This document shows positions 1 to 8,249 of a stretch of 64,000 nt of DNA, piece by piece. The stretch is from positions 98,832 to 162,831 of the forward strand of contig NZ_MBLO01000220.1 of NCBI RefSeq assembly GCF_001854805.1. Reading direction: 5' to 3'. The DNA is from Pseudofrankia coriaricola. GTDB taxonomy: Bacteria > Actinomycetota > Actinomycetes > Frankiales > Frankiaceae. The translations under genes and the position numbers were made by a program. Each line of letters begins with the position of its first letter. Within the stretch, counting starts at the first letter, position 1. The notes beneath the pieces are model-generated. The model worked only from the letters and a program-made list of their open reading frames with translations, made no database searches and was not told the DNA's origin.

Positions 1-1116
1 GTCGGAATATTAACCGACGTCACCGGCGCGGCCGCCTCTGGCAACAAGACCAGTGTCGACGGCGTCAAGGCCGGGGTGGTGTACGCGGCGCGGAACGGCT
101 ACACCATCAAGTACGTCGTGGGCGACACGATGACCACGCCGGACGGCGCGCTCTCGGCCGCGCAGAAGATGGTCACCCAGGACCACGTGCTGGTCGTGAT
201 CGCACACTCGGCCCTGGCCTTCACGGCGGCGAACTACCTGACCGCCCACAAGGTCCCGGTGGTCGGCATGGCCGAGGACGGCCCCGAGTGGATCACGGCG
301 AAGAACATGTTCTCCGTCGTCGGGGCGCTGCAGCAGACCAAGGTCGCGACGACCATCGGCAAGTTCTTCAAGCTGCAGGGCGTCACCAACCTCGCGTCGA
401 TTGGCTACTCGGTCTCGCCGCTGTCCTCGGAGGCCGCCCTCTCGGCCGGGGAGTCGGCCAAGGCCGCGGGCGTCAAGGTCGGCTACCTCAACGCCAAGTT
501 CCCGTTCGGCAGCACCGACGTCGGCCCGACCGTGCTGGCCATGAAGCAGGCCGGGATCGACGCGTTCACCGCGTCGGTCGACCCGAACACCTCCTTCGCC
601 CTGATCACCGGGCTGCGCCAGCAGGGCGTCGACATCAAGGTCGCGCTGCTGCCCGCCGGATACGGCGGCGACCTGGAACAGGCCGGCCCCGGCGCGCTCA
701 ACGCCGCCCAGAACGTCTACTTCTCCCTCGGCTACGAGCCCGTCGAGCTGCAGACGGCCGCCACCAAGCAGTTCCAGAGCGACCTCAAGGCCGCCGGCGT
801 CACCGTCGTGCCCTCCTACGCCACGTACAACGGGTACGCGGCCATCGGCCTGCTCGTCCGCGGGCTCAAGGGGGCCGGCGCCAACCCGACCCAGGCTTCG
901 GTCATCACCTCGCTGTCGGGCATCCACGACTGGGACGGCCTGGGCCTGTTCGGCGGGCGCAAGGTCGACATCAACGACCGCGAGAACATCGTGGGCGGGG
1001 CGGGCAACTGCACCTGGATCACGAAGCTCGAGGGCGACAAGTTCACCCCCGTCAAGGGCGCCGACCCGATCTGCGGCGACGTCATCCCGGGCGTCACCGT
1101 GGCGCCGCAGTCCTGA
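1..1116 (+). CDS. Substrate-binding protein of a branched-chain amino acid/amide-type ABC importer, 5' end missing
   Basis: The frame is open from base 1 to the TGA at 1114-1116, so start codon and signal peptide lie outside the window. The visible 371 residues are a type I periplasmic-binding fold. They open with GILTDVTGAA, the usual first strand and ligand loop of LivK-like proteins, and a VVIAHSAL stretch ends the first lobe. The late pair of Cys (in GNCTW and DPICGD) resembles the disulfide seen in this family. In the family the protein captures a small ligand outside the membrane and hands it to a permease. No permease or ATPase gene is adjacent, so the ligand is unknown. A strong hairpin follows the stop. 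Confidence 0.88.
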   Translation, partial: VGILTDVTGAAASGNKTSVDGVKAGVVYAARNGYTIKYVVGDTMTTPDGALSAAQKMVTQDHVLVVIAHSALAFTAANYLTAHKVPVVGMAEDGPEWITAKNMFSVVGALQQTKVATTIGKFFKLQGVTNLASIGYSVSPLSSEAALSAGESAKAAGVKVGYLNAKFPFGSTDVGPTVLAMKQAGIDAFTASVDPNTSFALITGLRQQGVDIKVALLPAGYGGDLEQAGPGALNAAQNVYFSLGYEPVELQTAATKQFQSDLKAAGVTVVPSYATYNGYAAIGLLVRGLKGAGANPTQASVITSLSGIHDWDGLGLFGGRKVDINDRENIVGGAGNCTWITKLEGDKFTPVKGADPICGDVIPGVTVAPQS

Positions 1117-1517
1117 TCCGCGGACGGGCCCGGTAACAGGACCCGGGACAGTCGGGCTCGGCCGCCGGGGGGGCCGAGCCCGATCTGTGTGCCGAGACGC
1201 CATCCCTCGGGACGTGCGACCCGGGACTGGCGAACCGCGGGACGGCGGCAATGTCGAGCCGGCTTGCCGCGGCGTTCCGGGGGATGACGAGGACAACAGC
1301 GTTCAGCGATGGCGACGGCGTCTTGGTATTTCCTGCGCCGGCCGCCGGTCCTGTCGGCGGTATGCACCGCCAAAAAGGCAGTCGCAAGCGCTAGAAAAGC
1401 GCTATACAAAAGAAAAGCCAGCGGGGTCGCGGGCGGATGCCGGAAAGTCGGCGGGCATACCCGCGGAAAACCCTGGCGGCGCCTTGCCCTGATCTCGGAA
1501 TTGTTTATCCTGCACAG
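1117..1517. other. Intergenic region with AT-rich promoter-like patch
   Basis: No convincing gene. Besides the hairpin at 1152-1183, the only structure is a relatively AT-rich patch at about 1378-1417. It holds two copies of AAGCGCTA (1386-1393 and 1397-1404), 11 nt apart, running into TATACA (1403-1408). One-turn spacing suggests a regulator site beside a promoter for the gene starting near 1518. Confidence 0.35.
1152..1183 (+). terminator. Probable intrinsic terminator
   Basis: A perfect 12-bp stem (1152-1163 pairs with 1172-1183) with an 8-nt loop lies 36 nt after the stop of the substrate-binding protein gene. It has no clear U tract, as is common in GC-rich actinobacteria. Confidence 0.65.
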
Positions 1518-1907
1518 GTGGGCAATCGCGTGGCGAGATGGGACGGCGACGAGCACGGCGTGCGCGCCGGGCACCTCGTCGAGGTGGTCGCGTTGCCGCT
1601 GGCGCTGCCGCCGGTGTCGGCCATGCGGGCCGCGCACTCGACGGAGCCGGCACGGGTGTTCGCCGGGGCCGTCGACACCTGGCTGCGGGCGGGCGGCTGG
1701 CGGCTCGGCAGCCGGGGCGCGGGCTCGGTGGCCCTGCGCGGCGGTGACGAGGGCGAGCCGGGCTGGCTGAAGGACGCCTGGGAGAACGAGGTACGCGCGC
1801 GGAACTGGCCGCCCGGCGCGGTGCGGACCCTGCTCGTCGTCACCTACGACGAGACGCGGCTCTACTGGTGGGCAAGCGGCGGGGCCCGCGACCTCGACCT
1901 GAGCTGA
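1518..1907 (+). CDS. Hypothetical protein, about 129 aa
   Basis: I do not recognise this protein. The frame is open further upstream (from 1437), but the upstream residues look non-coding, so I place the start at GTG 1518; GTG 1530 is also possible. It has no signal peptide or membrane segment. It contains acidic and Trp-rich patches (PGWLKDAWENEVRARNW) and ends with LLVVTYDETRLYWWASGG, which looks like paired beta strands. Codon use (G/C at third positions) fits a real gene. It sits alone between a terminator and a TetR gene, so context gives no function. Confidence 0.5.
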   Translation: MGNRVARWDGDEHGVRAGHLVEVVALPLALPPVSAMRAAHSTEPARVFAGAVDTWLRAGGWRLGSRGAGSVALRGGDEGEPGWLKDAWENEVRARNWPPGAVRTLLVVTYDETRLYWWASGGARDLDLS

Positions 1908-2094
1908 CCCGCGAGACCCGGCGGCCGTGGGAATGCGGCGGCGGCCACGGTCGCGGGGCCGCCCGCCAGGCATGACGACCTCCGGGGCACGTCCGCGCCG
2001 TGAAAGGATCTGGTCGACCGCATCGCTGGTGGCCGCGGCGGGCGCACGGAAGAGCTCCGTCGCCCCGGCCCAAGTGGTACGCACAAGGAGCGAC

Positions 2095-2766
2095 GTGTCC
2101 GAGACGGCCGAGAACCTCATGGAGAACGCGACCGGTCAGCCACCGCGCGACCGGTCACGACGTCGCCGGTCGGGACGCGACCCGGCCGGGCGCACCCAGA
2201 TCCTCGACGCGGCCGTCGCGTGCATCCTCGAGCTGGGCTTCTACCGGGCGAGCACCAACGAGATCGCCCGGCGCGCGAACCTGAGCTGGGGGGCGATCCA
2301 GTACTACTTCGGCTCGCGCGAGTCGCTGATGCTCGCCGCCGTCGACGAGCTCAACCGCCGGTTCATCGCCTCGATAGCCCAGCGCCACATCGAGGGCGAC
2401 ACGCTCGAGGAGCGCATCGAGTCGCTCTACGAGCTTCTCGCGCAGTACTACGGCGCGCCGAGCTACCTGGCCCGGCTACAGATCATGCTGAACCTGCAGA
2501 GCGACCCGGACACCTCGGCCGCCGCGACGGCGGCCCTGACCGACATCTCGGGGCGGGTCGCCGATCAGATCCGGCGGCTTGTCGAGGAGACGCTCGGGCC
2601 CGGCTCCGACCGGGCCCAGGGCAGCGCCCTCTTCCACGCCATCCGCGGCTTCGTGCTCAGCCGGCAGCTCTCCGAGTCCGTCGACCCGGAGCAGGGCCGG
2701 CACGACGACGTGGTCCGCAAGATCTTCCTCGCGAGCATCGTCGCCGCGGAGCGGCGCACCCACTAG
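2095..2766 (+). CDS. TetR/AcrR family transcriptional regulator
   Basis: A 223-aa one-component repressor. The frame is open upstream to 1927, but AAGGAG at 2085-2090 sits 4 nt before GTG 2095, which fixes the start. After a basic N-terminus the TetR DNA-binding domain runs over about residues 38-85: GRTQILDAA, the recognition helix region STNEIARRANLSWGAIQYYF, then the usual hydrophobic link. The C-terminal alpha-helical half would bind an unknown ligand. The next gene downstream, a substrate-binding lipoprotein 370 bp away, is a possible target. The family normally represses its own and adjacent promoters. Confidence 0.9.
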   Translation: MSETAENLMENATGQPPRDRSRRRRSGRDPAGRTQILDAAVACILELGFYRASTNEIARRANLSWGAIQYYFGSRESLMLAAVDELNRRFIASIAQRHIEGDTLEERIESLYELLAQYYGAPSYLARLQIMLNLQSDPDTSAAATAALTDISGRVADQIRRLVEETLGPGSDRAQGSALFHAIRGFVLSRQLSESVDPEQGRHDDVVRKIFLASIVAAERRTH

Positions 2767-3133
2767 GCCACAGCGGTACCACCAGCCGCCGCCCGGTCAC
2801 CGGCCGCGCGACGTCGGCAACAGCGCCCAGCTCACCGCGGAGGCGTTCCGCACCGTCCCGACATCGGGGCGGCGCACGCGACGCCGTGACCCGCCCCGGC
2901 CTGACGAATGACCCGGAACGCCGCGGGCCAGCCGACATCCGAATTTGCCGCCCATATATTTGACGGCGACGTCGAAATCATTTTTGTGTGGCCGGGACAT
3001 TCCCGAATAGCCGCCCACGGCCGGGACACCCCACCCCACCGAAAAGGGCCGGAACAGGAACGGTAGCGTGCGCAACATCACGATCGCTATGTGACCCCAC
3101 TCCGCTCTGGTTCGGACAGGAGACGAAGACGTC
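2767..3133. other. Intergenic region upstream of a substrate-binding protein gene
   Basis: No coding potential that I believe. A comparatively AT-rich patch at about 2940-3010 includes TTGACG at 2958-2963, a plausible -35 element, but I see no matching -10. The ribosome-binding site of the next gene (AGGAG, 3118-3122) is at the far end. Confidence 0.3.
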
Positions 3134-4417
3134 ATGAAAGGTCAGCACTTACGCGGGCGGACGGTCGCCGCGGCGGCCGCCACACTGCTCGGGCTGTCCG
3201 CCGCGGCGGGCTGCGCATCCGCCTCGTCCTCACCCGGCTCGACGGACGCCGCTGACAGCTCCTGCCCGTCGCCGGGTGTGACCAGCAAGACCATAAAGCT
3301 CGGACTCATCTACCCGGACACCGGCGGCGTGGTCTCCGCCGCGTTCCATTCGGCGCGCAGCGCCATCGAGGCGCGGGTGGACCTGCAGAACGCGAAGGGC
3401 GGTGTACATGGACGGCAGGTCGTCCTCGAGTGGCGCGACGACGAGTCGACCCCCGAGGCGTTCTCGCGGGCGGCGCACGACCTCCTCGACAACGAGCACG
3501 TCTTCGGCCTCATCGCGCAGTCCATCGTCATCGGGCCGTCGGCTGAATGGATGGACAAGGCCGGCGTGCCGGTGGTCGGCGTGGCCGCCGACAAGTCCTG
3601 GACCGAAGGCCACGACAACATGTTCAACTTCGGCTCGCTGTTCAACGAGGGAAAACCGGTCTCGACGTTCGGCGAGTACGTGAAGAAGCAGGGCGGGACG
3701 AAGGCCTACCTCGTCGTCGACCAGTCCTCGCCGGCGTCACACAGCCTGGCGGTGCAGTTCGCCCCCAGCCTCACGTCCCAGGGCGTGAGCGTCGTCGGCA
3801 CGAGCGACTACAGCGAGTCCGTCTCCAGCCCCGCCAAGGTGGTCGACGGCCTCAGGAGAACCGGCGCCGACGCGCTGATCGGCACGATGCAGCCGGAACC
3901 CTACATCGACATCCTCGCGGCGGCGAAGGCGGCCGGCATCAGGCTCAAGGTGGCGCTGGTCAGCGCCGGCTACGGCACCCAGTTGCTCTCCACCAGGGGC
4001 CGGGATATGGCCGGCATGTCGGTCATCACTGGCTACCAGTCGTTCCAGCAGAACTCCCCCACGATGCGCGCCTACCACGACGCCATGGCCGCCTACGCCC
4101 CGGAGCTCCCCGACCCGGACGAGGAGGTCGCGCTCGCCTCCTACGTGACGGCCGACGAGATGCTGCTCGGCCTCGACCGCGCCGGGCAGTGCCCCACCCG
4201 CGAGGCGTTCATCCAGAACCTGCGCCAGGTGCACGACTACTCCGCCGGCGGGCTGATCGCGCCCGTGGACCTCAACGAGCCGGAGGCACCGGCCAAGTGC
4301 TTCAACTTCCTGCGGGTGAACGCGGCGGGCGACGCCTTCGAGGTGGCGCCCGGCGGCAACGGCCCCGCGGGGTTCTGGTGCGGCACCGCGCTGGGCTCGG
4401 GCGGCGCCCGCAAGTGA
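3134..4417 (+). CDS. Substrate-binding lipoprotein of an amino acid/amide-type ABC importer
   Basis: A 427-aa protein starting at ATG 3134, preceded by AGGAG. The N-terminus is a lipoprotein signal: positive residues, a hydrophobic stretch and the lipobox LSAAAGC (Cys about residue 27). The mature part is a type I periplasmic-binding fold opening IKLGLIYPDTGGVVSAAF and continuing with the typical KGGVHGRQV loop. The protein should be anchored outside the membrane and bind a small solute for import. No permease or ATP-binding genes are adjacent. A TetR regulator lies upstream and a strong terminator downstream, so it appears to be a single-gene unit. Confidence 0.9.
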   Translation: MKGQHLRGRTVAAAAATLLGLSAAAGCASASSSPGSTDAADSSCPSPGVTSKTIKLGLIYPDTGGVVSAAFHSARSAIEARVDLQNAKGGVHGRQVVLEWRDDESTPEAFSRAAHDLLDNEHVFGLIAQSIVIGPSAEWMDKAGVPVVGVAADKSWTEGHDNMFNFGSLFNEGKPVSTFGEYVKKQGGTKAYLVVDQSSPASHSLAVQFAPSLTSQGVSVVGTSDYSESVSSPAKVVDGLRRTGADALIGTMQPEPYIDILAAAKAAGIRLKVALVSAGYGTQLLSTRGRDMAGMSVITGYQSFQQNSPTMRAYHDAMAAYAPELPDPDEEVALASYVTADEMLLGLDRAGQCPTREAFIQNLRQVHDYSAGGLIAPVDLNEPEAPAKCFNFLRVNAAGDAFEVAPGGNGPAGFWCGTALGSGGARK

Positions 4418-4445
4418 ACTGTCGCGTCCAGTGACCAACCGCGGC

Positions 4446-4480
4446 TGGCCGGCCGCCCGACCCCGCCGGGCGGCCGGCCA
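4446..4480 (+). terminator. Strong intrinsic terminator
   Basis: A perfect 14-bp GC stem (4446-4459 with 4467-4480) and 7-nt loop, 28 nt after the stop of the substrate-binding lipoprotein gene. Confidence 0.75.
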
Positions 4481-4530
4481 CCGCCGACGATCTTCGTGGC
4501 CGTCCCGGTCGTCACTTCATGAAGTACGCC

Positions 4531-4679
4531 CCGGCTGGCTGACGGCCTGCCCGGACGTGATGCTCTTCGTCCTCCCGGACGCCCACCACAACAGCAATGT
4601 GGCCCCCGACCCGCGTCGCCTTGTGGACCGCGTCGTGGCCTGGGCGGCGAGCCTGCGCCAGCCGGCCACGCGCCTCTGA
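4531..4679 (+). pseudogene. Remnant of an alpha/beta-hydrolase C-terminus
   Basis: The last 40 or so codons before the TGA at 4677-4679 read like the end of an alpha/beta-hydrolase. A strand DVMLFVLPDA leads to HHNSN, which matches the catalytic-His loop, followed by an amphipathic helix ending VVAWAAS. Upstream codons in this frame do not look like protein, and no nucleophile elbow (GxSxG) is present. I read it as a decayed 3' fragment. It lies between a terminator and an operator-like site, so it is probably not expressed. Confidence 0.5.
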
Positions 4680-4730
4680 CACCCGGGGCCTCCACGTAAC
4701 CCGCGCGCCCGCGACTCAGGGAAGATATGA

Positions 4731-4745
4731 TTGTAGACAATATAC
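4731..4745. promoter_or_regulatory. Candidate GntR/FadR-type operator
   Basis: TTGTAGACAA at 4731-4740 has the TNGTNNACNA layout known for FadR-type GntR sites, and the wider ATTGT/ACAAT arms (4730-4741) form an inverted repeat. The patch is unusually AT-rich and lies 75 nt upstream of the LLM gene. A similar sequence precedes the crotonase at 35652. Confidence 0.4.
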
Positions 4746-4756
4746 ATAATCTTGGT

Positions 4757-4802
4757 GCAGCTCATGACGGCGACACACAGCAGCTCATGACGGCGACACA
4801 CA
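4757..4802 (+). repeat. 23-bp perfect tandem duplication in the leader of the LLM gene
   Basis: Two head-to-tail identical 23-bp copies (4757-4779 and 4780-4802) end directly at the ribosome-binding site AAGGAGG. Each copy carries an ATG that leads nowhere long. It probably arose by slippage. Confidence 0.85.
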
Positions 4803-4817
4803 AAGGAGGCCCGAGCG

Positions 4818-5744
4818 ATGGCGACGTCGCGTCCTCGGCTCGCGATCGGCCTGCCCGTCGGGGAGTCGATGTTCAAGGCCGACGAGCAACACAAGGTCAT
4901 CGATCTGTGCCGCGCCGCCGACGACGCCGGCGTCGACACTCTCGTGCAGAGCGACCACGTGATCATGGGCGAACGAACGGACCGGTACCCGTTCGGGACG
5001 TTCAACTTCCCGAACGGCTCGCCCTGGCTGGAGCCGCTCACGCTGTTGTCGGTCGTCGCTGGGGCGACGTCGCGGGTGCGGCTGTCGACCGGCGTCCTCA
5101 TCGCGGGGCTGCGCCGCGCCCCGATGCTCGCCAAGATCTGCGCGACGCTGGACGCGCTCAGCCTGGGCCGCCTCGAGATCGGCGTCGGTACCGGCTGGCA
5201 GCCCGAGGAGTACGAGACCCTCGACCTCGACTTCGACAACCGGGCGCAGATCCTCGACGACACGATCGCCGCCTGCCGGGCACTGTGGGCTCCCGGCGGC
5301 GGCACCGCCGTGGACCTGCCGACGGTCAGCTTCGAGAAGATCTGGTGCGACCCGAAGCCGGTCCAGCGGAACGGGCCGGCGGTCCTGTTCAGCGGCCCGC
5401 TGACCAGGCGCAACCTGCGCCGTATCACCGAGCTGGGCGACGGCTGGATTCCGATCATGGGCGAGTCGCCCGAGGGCGTGGCGGCCGGGGTCGGGAAGAT
5501 CCGCGAGGCCTGGGCCGCCGCGGGCCGCGGCGACGCCGTCCCGCGCGTGCGCCACACCCTGCCACTGGTCCGCGGCGAGGGCCGCGCGCTCGACCTGGAC
5601 CGGACGCTGGCCGGCGCGGCGGCGATGGCCGAGATCGGTGTCACCGAGGTCTCGCTGCCGGCCGCGGCGTTCGTCCGCGACCACGCCGAGGCGGCCGCCT
5701 GGGTCGGCGACCTAGGCCAGCGCTGGGAGAAGCTGTGGAGCTGA
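4818..5744 (+). CDS. LLM-class (F420- or FMN-dependent) oxidoreductase
   Basis: A 308-aa protein starting at ATG 4818, with AAAGGAGG 9 nt upstream. It is a bacterial luciferase-like TIM barrel: RLAIGLPVGES at the N-terminus, a QSDHVIMGE strand-loop with the usual active-site His, then RVRLSTGVL and LGRLEIGVGTGW. In mycobacteria and relatives such enzymes use F420 to oxidise or reduce alcohols, ketones or acyl-CoA derivatives; the substrate here is unknown. Its stop overlaps the start of the SnoaL-like gene by 10 nt, so the two are probably translated together. A candidate operator lies upstream. Confidence 0.88.
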   Translation: MATSRPRLAIGLPVGESMFKADEQHKVIDLCRAADDAGVDTLVQSDHVIMGERTDRYPFGTFNFPNGSPWLEPLTLLSVVAGATSRVRLSTGVLIAGLRRAPMLAKICATLDALSLGRLEIGVGTGWQPEEYETLDLDFDNRAQILDDTIAACRALWAPGGGTAVDLPTVSFEKIWCDPKPVQRNGPAVLFSGPLTRRNLRRITELGDGWIPIMGESPEGVAAGVGKIREAWAAAGRGDAVPRVRHTLPLVRGEGRALDLDRTLAGAAAMAEIGVTEVSLPAAAFVRDHAEAAAWVGDLGQRWEKLWS

Positions 5745-6268
5745 ACGAGCTGAACGCGGCCGGAAGGACACGCCCCGCCGGGCTGCTCCCCGCCGGCCGC
5801 TCGGCCGGCGACCCGGCCGACCGGCTCGCGCTGCGCGACCTGGTCGACAGCTACGCCGCGGCGGCCGACGCCAGGGACGAGCAGTTGTTCGTCTCGCTGT
5901 TCGCCGACGACGCTGTGCTCCAGGTGCGCTACGCGAACCTGGAGGATCCCGCGACCACGGTCACCGGAGCCGCCGCGATGGCCTCGATCCCGAGGGCGCT
6001 CGGCGCCCGCTTCCCGGAGACGTTCCACCTCGTCGGCAACCACCGCTGCCAGGTCGACGGGGACAGCGCCGTCGGCGAGACGTACTGCGACGCGCACCAC
6101 CTGCACACCGGCGCGGACGGAGAGCCCGCCGACCTGCGCATGGTGATCCGCTACGCGGACGCCTACGGCAGGGGCGCCGACGGCGCGTGGCGCTTCGCCC
6201 GGCGGACCGTGAACGTGCTGTGGCAGCACGTCGGACCGGTCTCCGCCAGCGCGCTGCACCGCTCCTGA
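5735..6268 (+). CDS. SnoaL-like (NTF2-fold) protein
   Basis: A 177-aa protein. I start at GTG 5735, which overlaps the LLM gene by 10 nt and has GGGAGAAG just upstream. The core reads as the SnoaL_4 type: ALRDLVDSYAAAADARD, then LFADDAVLQVRY, a GAAAMASIP helix, a TFHLVGNHRC strand and a C-terminal RFARRTVNVLW strand. These cone-shaped folds act as small dehydratases, isomerases or hydroxylase partners. Pairing with an LLM enzyme is frequent in actinobacterial lipid and aromatic catabolism. The specific reaction cannot be told. Confidence 0.82.
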   Translation: MELNELNAAGRTRPAGLLPAGRSAGDPADRLALRDLVDSYAAAADARDEQLFVSLFADDAVLQVRYANLEDPATTVTGAAAMASIPRALGARFPETFHLVGNHRCQVDGDSAVGETYCDAHHLHTGADGEPADLRMVIRYADAYGRGADGAWRFARRTVNVLWQHVGPVSASALHRS

Positions 6269-6424
6269 CATCTCGACATCGGGGTGACCGTCCCCGCGGC
6301 ACGGCCGCCAACCAGGTGAAGAACGTCCACCGCGCGCTGGCCGCCATCGGTCGCAGCGCCGTCATCCTCGGCTCGGGCGGCTGACCGGCCCGGCCGCCCA
6401 GCCGCGCCACGACCCCGTCTCCCG

Positions 6425-6526
6425 AGAACCAGGTTCTAATGCCGCCTGCCGACCGCGAGGCCAGTTAAAAGCACGATATCTGGCCTCCATCTTCCTTCTG
6501 GGGGCTAGTGATTGACTCCTGGTTCT
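6425..6526. promoter_or_regulatory. Inverted AGAACCAGG sites upstream of the SDR gene
   Basis: AGAACC-A-GGTTCT (6425-6437) is a perfect 6-bp-arm palindrome. CCTGGTTCT at 6518-6526 repeats AGAACCAGG in the opposite orientation, 22 nt before the SDR start. Between them lies a 7-bp inverted repeat (6458-6464 with 6480-6486). The half sites resemble KstR-like AAC...GTT boxes, but the 3-nt centre differs from the KstR consensus. It is more safely called an unidentified operator pair. Confidence 0.45.
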
Positions 6527-6547
6527 AGGAGACCACACCATGCGGGT

Positions 6548-7321
6548 ATGGACGCTGAGAAGTTACGGGCCCTCTTCGACCTGACCGGCCGGGTCGCGGT
6601 CATCACCGGGGGCACCCGCGGCATCGGCCGCGCGATCGCCGAGGGCTTCGTCGCCGCCGGCGCGGCCGTCGTCGTCGCCAGCCGCAAGGCCGACGCCTGC
6701 GCCGAGACCGAGACCCACCTGAAGGCGATGGGTGGACAGGCCCTCGGCGTCCCCACTCATGTCGGCGACCTGGCCGCCCTGCGCACGCTCGTCGAGCGGA
6801 CCGCCGCGACCTTCGGCCGCATCGACATCGTCGTCAACGACGCCGCGACCGGCCTCGCTCAGCCACTGGGCGCGATGACCCCCGATGCATGGGGCAAGTC
6901 GTTCGACGTCAACCTGCGCGGCCCGGTCTTCCTCGTGCAGGAGGCGCTGCCCTACCTGACCGCGAGCCCGTCCGCCTCGGTCATCAACGTCGTCTCAGCC
7001 GGCGCCTTCCTGCACTCCCCCGGGGTGTCGATGTACGCCGCCGCCAAGGCGGCGATGGTCGCGTTCACCCGTTCCATGGCCGCCGAGTTCGCGCCGCGCG
7101 GTGTCCGGGTCAACGCGCTGGCCCCCGGCGCCGTCGACACCGACATGGTCCGCGCCACCACCCCCGACTCGCGGGAACGGATGACCAAGGCCAGCCACCA
7201 GGCCCGGCTCGCCCACCCCGACGAGATGGTCGGCCCGGCCCTCCTCCTGGCCGCCGACGCCGGCAGCTTCCTCACCGGCCAGGTGCTTCTCGTGGACGGC
7301 GGCCTCGTCGTCGCCCGCTGA
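6548..7321 (+). CDS. Short-chain dehydrogenase/reductase (SDR)
   Basis: A 257-aa classical SDR. The frame opens at 6512, but I start at ATG 6548 because MDAEKLRALFDLTGRVAVIT gives the normal N-terminus. The nucleotide-binding TGGTRGIG is at residues 20-27, the catalytic Ser about 150, and Tyr163 and Lys167 in YAAAK. The NNAG motif is altered to NDAA. It ends with the usual VDGG. It should oxidise or reduce a hydroxy/keto substrate with NAD(P)(H), possibly a hydroxyacyl-CoA or steroid. It is convergent with the MarR gene, whose last base is adjacent. Confidence 0.92.
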   Translation: MDAEKLRALFDLTGRVAVITGGTRGIGRAIAEGFVAAGAAVVVASRKADACAETETHLKAMGGQALGVPTHVGDLAALRTLVERTAATFGRIDIVVNDAATGLAQPLGAMTPDAWGKSFDVNLRGPVFLVQEALPYLTASPSASVINVVSAGAFLHSPGVSMYAAAKAAMVAFTRSMAAEFAPRGVRVNALAPGAVDTDMVRATTPDSRERMTKASHQARLAHPDEMVGPALLLAADAGSFLTGQVLLVDGGLVVAR

Positions 7322-7843
7322 TCAGTGGGCGGGGTGGAGTTCCGAACGGTCCTGGCGGGGCCAGGGACGCCCCTGGCCCCGCTCCATGGCGAGGTTGAAG
7401 CGGGCGAGCAGGTGGGCCAGGGTCGCCAGATCCGCCGGGTCCCAGTCGCGGACCATCCTGGCGATGCCACCCACCGCCCAGGCGCGGTCGGCGTACAGCC
7501 GGGCGAGGCCATGATCGGTGATGCGCAGCTTGCGGGCAACCCCGCCCTCCGGGTCCGGGATTCGCTCGACCAAGCCGGCGCGCAGCATCGCGGCGGTCTG
7601 CCGGTTGATCGTCGACGCGTCCAGTCCGAAGGCCTCGGCGAGCTGGCCGATGGACATCGGGCCCTCGGCCTCGATCCGGCTGAGCAACAGGTAGGCGCTA
7701 CGTTCCAACCGCTGCTCGGCCTTGGCCGCCTCCGCCCGGGCGGTGGCAGTCATGACCATGTACCGGCTGATTAACATCAGCTCGCGCTCGATGTCGGCGA
7801 CTTCAGCCAGGCCGGCCGCATCCGCCGTCGTCTCGGGCTCCAT
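7322..7843 (-). CDS. MarR family transcriptional regulator
   Basis: A 173-aa protein starting at ATG 7843 with a GGGAGAGGGG leader. The winged-helix core is clear: a first helix bundle, LLSRIEAEGPMSIGQLAEAF, the recognition region LDASTINRQTAAML, and the wing RIPDPEGGVARKLRITDHG. MarR proteins are dimeric repressors released by small phenolic or lipophilic ligands. Tandem imperfect palindromes lie 50-80 nt upstream of its start. The convergent SDR and its operator pair make that operon a possible target. Confidence 0.92.
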   Translation of the reverse strand: MEPETTADAAGLAEVADIERELMLISRYMVMTATARAEAAKAEQRLERSAYLLLSRIEAEGPMSIGQLAEAFGLDASTINRQTAAMLRAGLVERIPDPEGGVARKLRITDHGLARLYADRAWAVGGIARMVRDWDPADLATLAHLLARFNLAMERGQGRPWPRQDRSELHPAH

Positions 7844-8249
7844 CGCGACCCCTCTCCCCTCGCATCCGCGCTGGAACCGAGCCTACTCTCGATGTGCGCG
7901 GTACACACTGTATGCACGGTACATATAAACGGCGCGGTATCGAGCAAACCAGCGTGCGCCCCTCGGCCACCCGGACCTCCCCGCCGCCTCCGCCACGACC
8001 AGAACGTTCCGTCGGGCAGGCAGCTCCGCCGGCCTGGTCGGAGAAAACTCGCCGGGACGAGCAGCGGATGGCCGAGTCGCGCGTCATCTACACGTGCGAC
8101 CATCCACCCCCCGCCCACGAGCCGAGGCCGCCGCCGCGCCAGCCGTGCCCGCCGGGGCCACCATGCCCGCCGGGACCGCGGCGGACGCGGCGGACGCGGC
8201 GGACGCGGCGACCGCGGCCGGGCTCAGCGGGCGCCGAGATCCTGGCCGC
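7844..8249. other. Divergent intergenic region between the MarR and sigma-factor genes
   Basis: It contains the MarR operator candidate at 7893-7923. Further right is a run of the 9-bp unit GCGGCGGAC repeated about three times near 8180-8210. The sigma-factor frame is open through this part (from 8094), giving an Ala/Asp-rich extension that I judge untranslated. No other gene seen. Confidence 0.4.
7893..7923 (-). promoter_or_regulatory. Tandem imperfect palindromes, candidate MarR operator
   Basis: Two 15-bp elements, TGTGCGCGGTACACA (7893-7907) and TGTATGCACGGTACA (7909-7923), are 16 nt apart. Both contain CGGTACA at the same position and both are imperfect TGT...ACA palindromes. They occupy the promoter region of the MarR gene. 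Confidence 0.5.

Noticed and set aside
6425..6437. A firm KstR cholesterol-regulon box
   Set aside because: The palindrome has a 3-nt centre between AAC and GTT, while the KstR consensus has two, so only a resemblance is claimed.
8094..8249. Longer N-terminus for the sigma factor
   Set aside because: The extension is Ala/Asp low complexity from a 9-bp repeat and region 2 begins normally shortly after ATG 8250.
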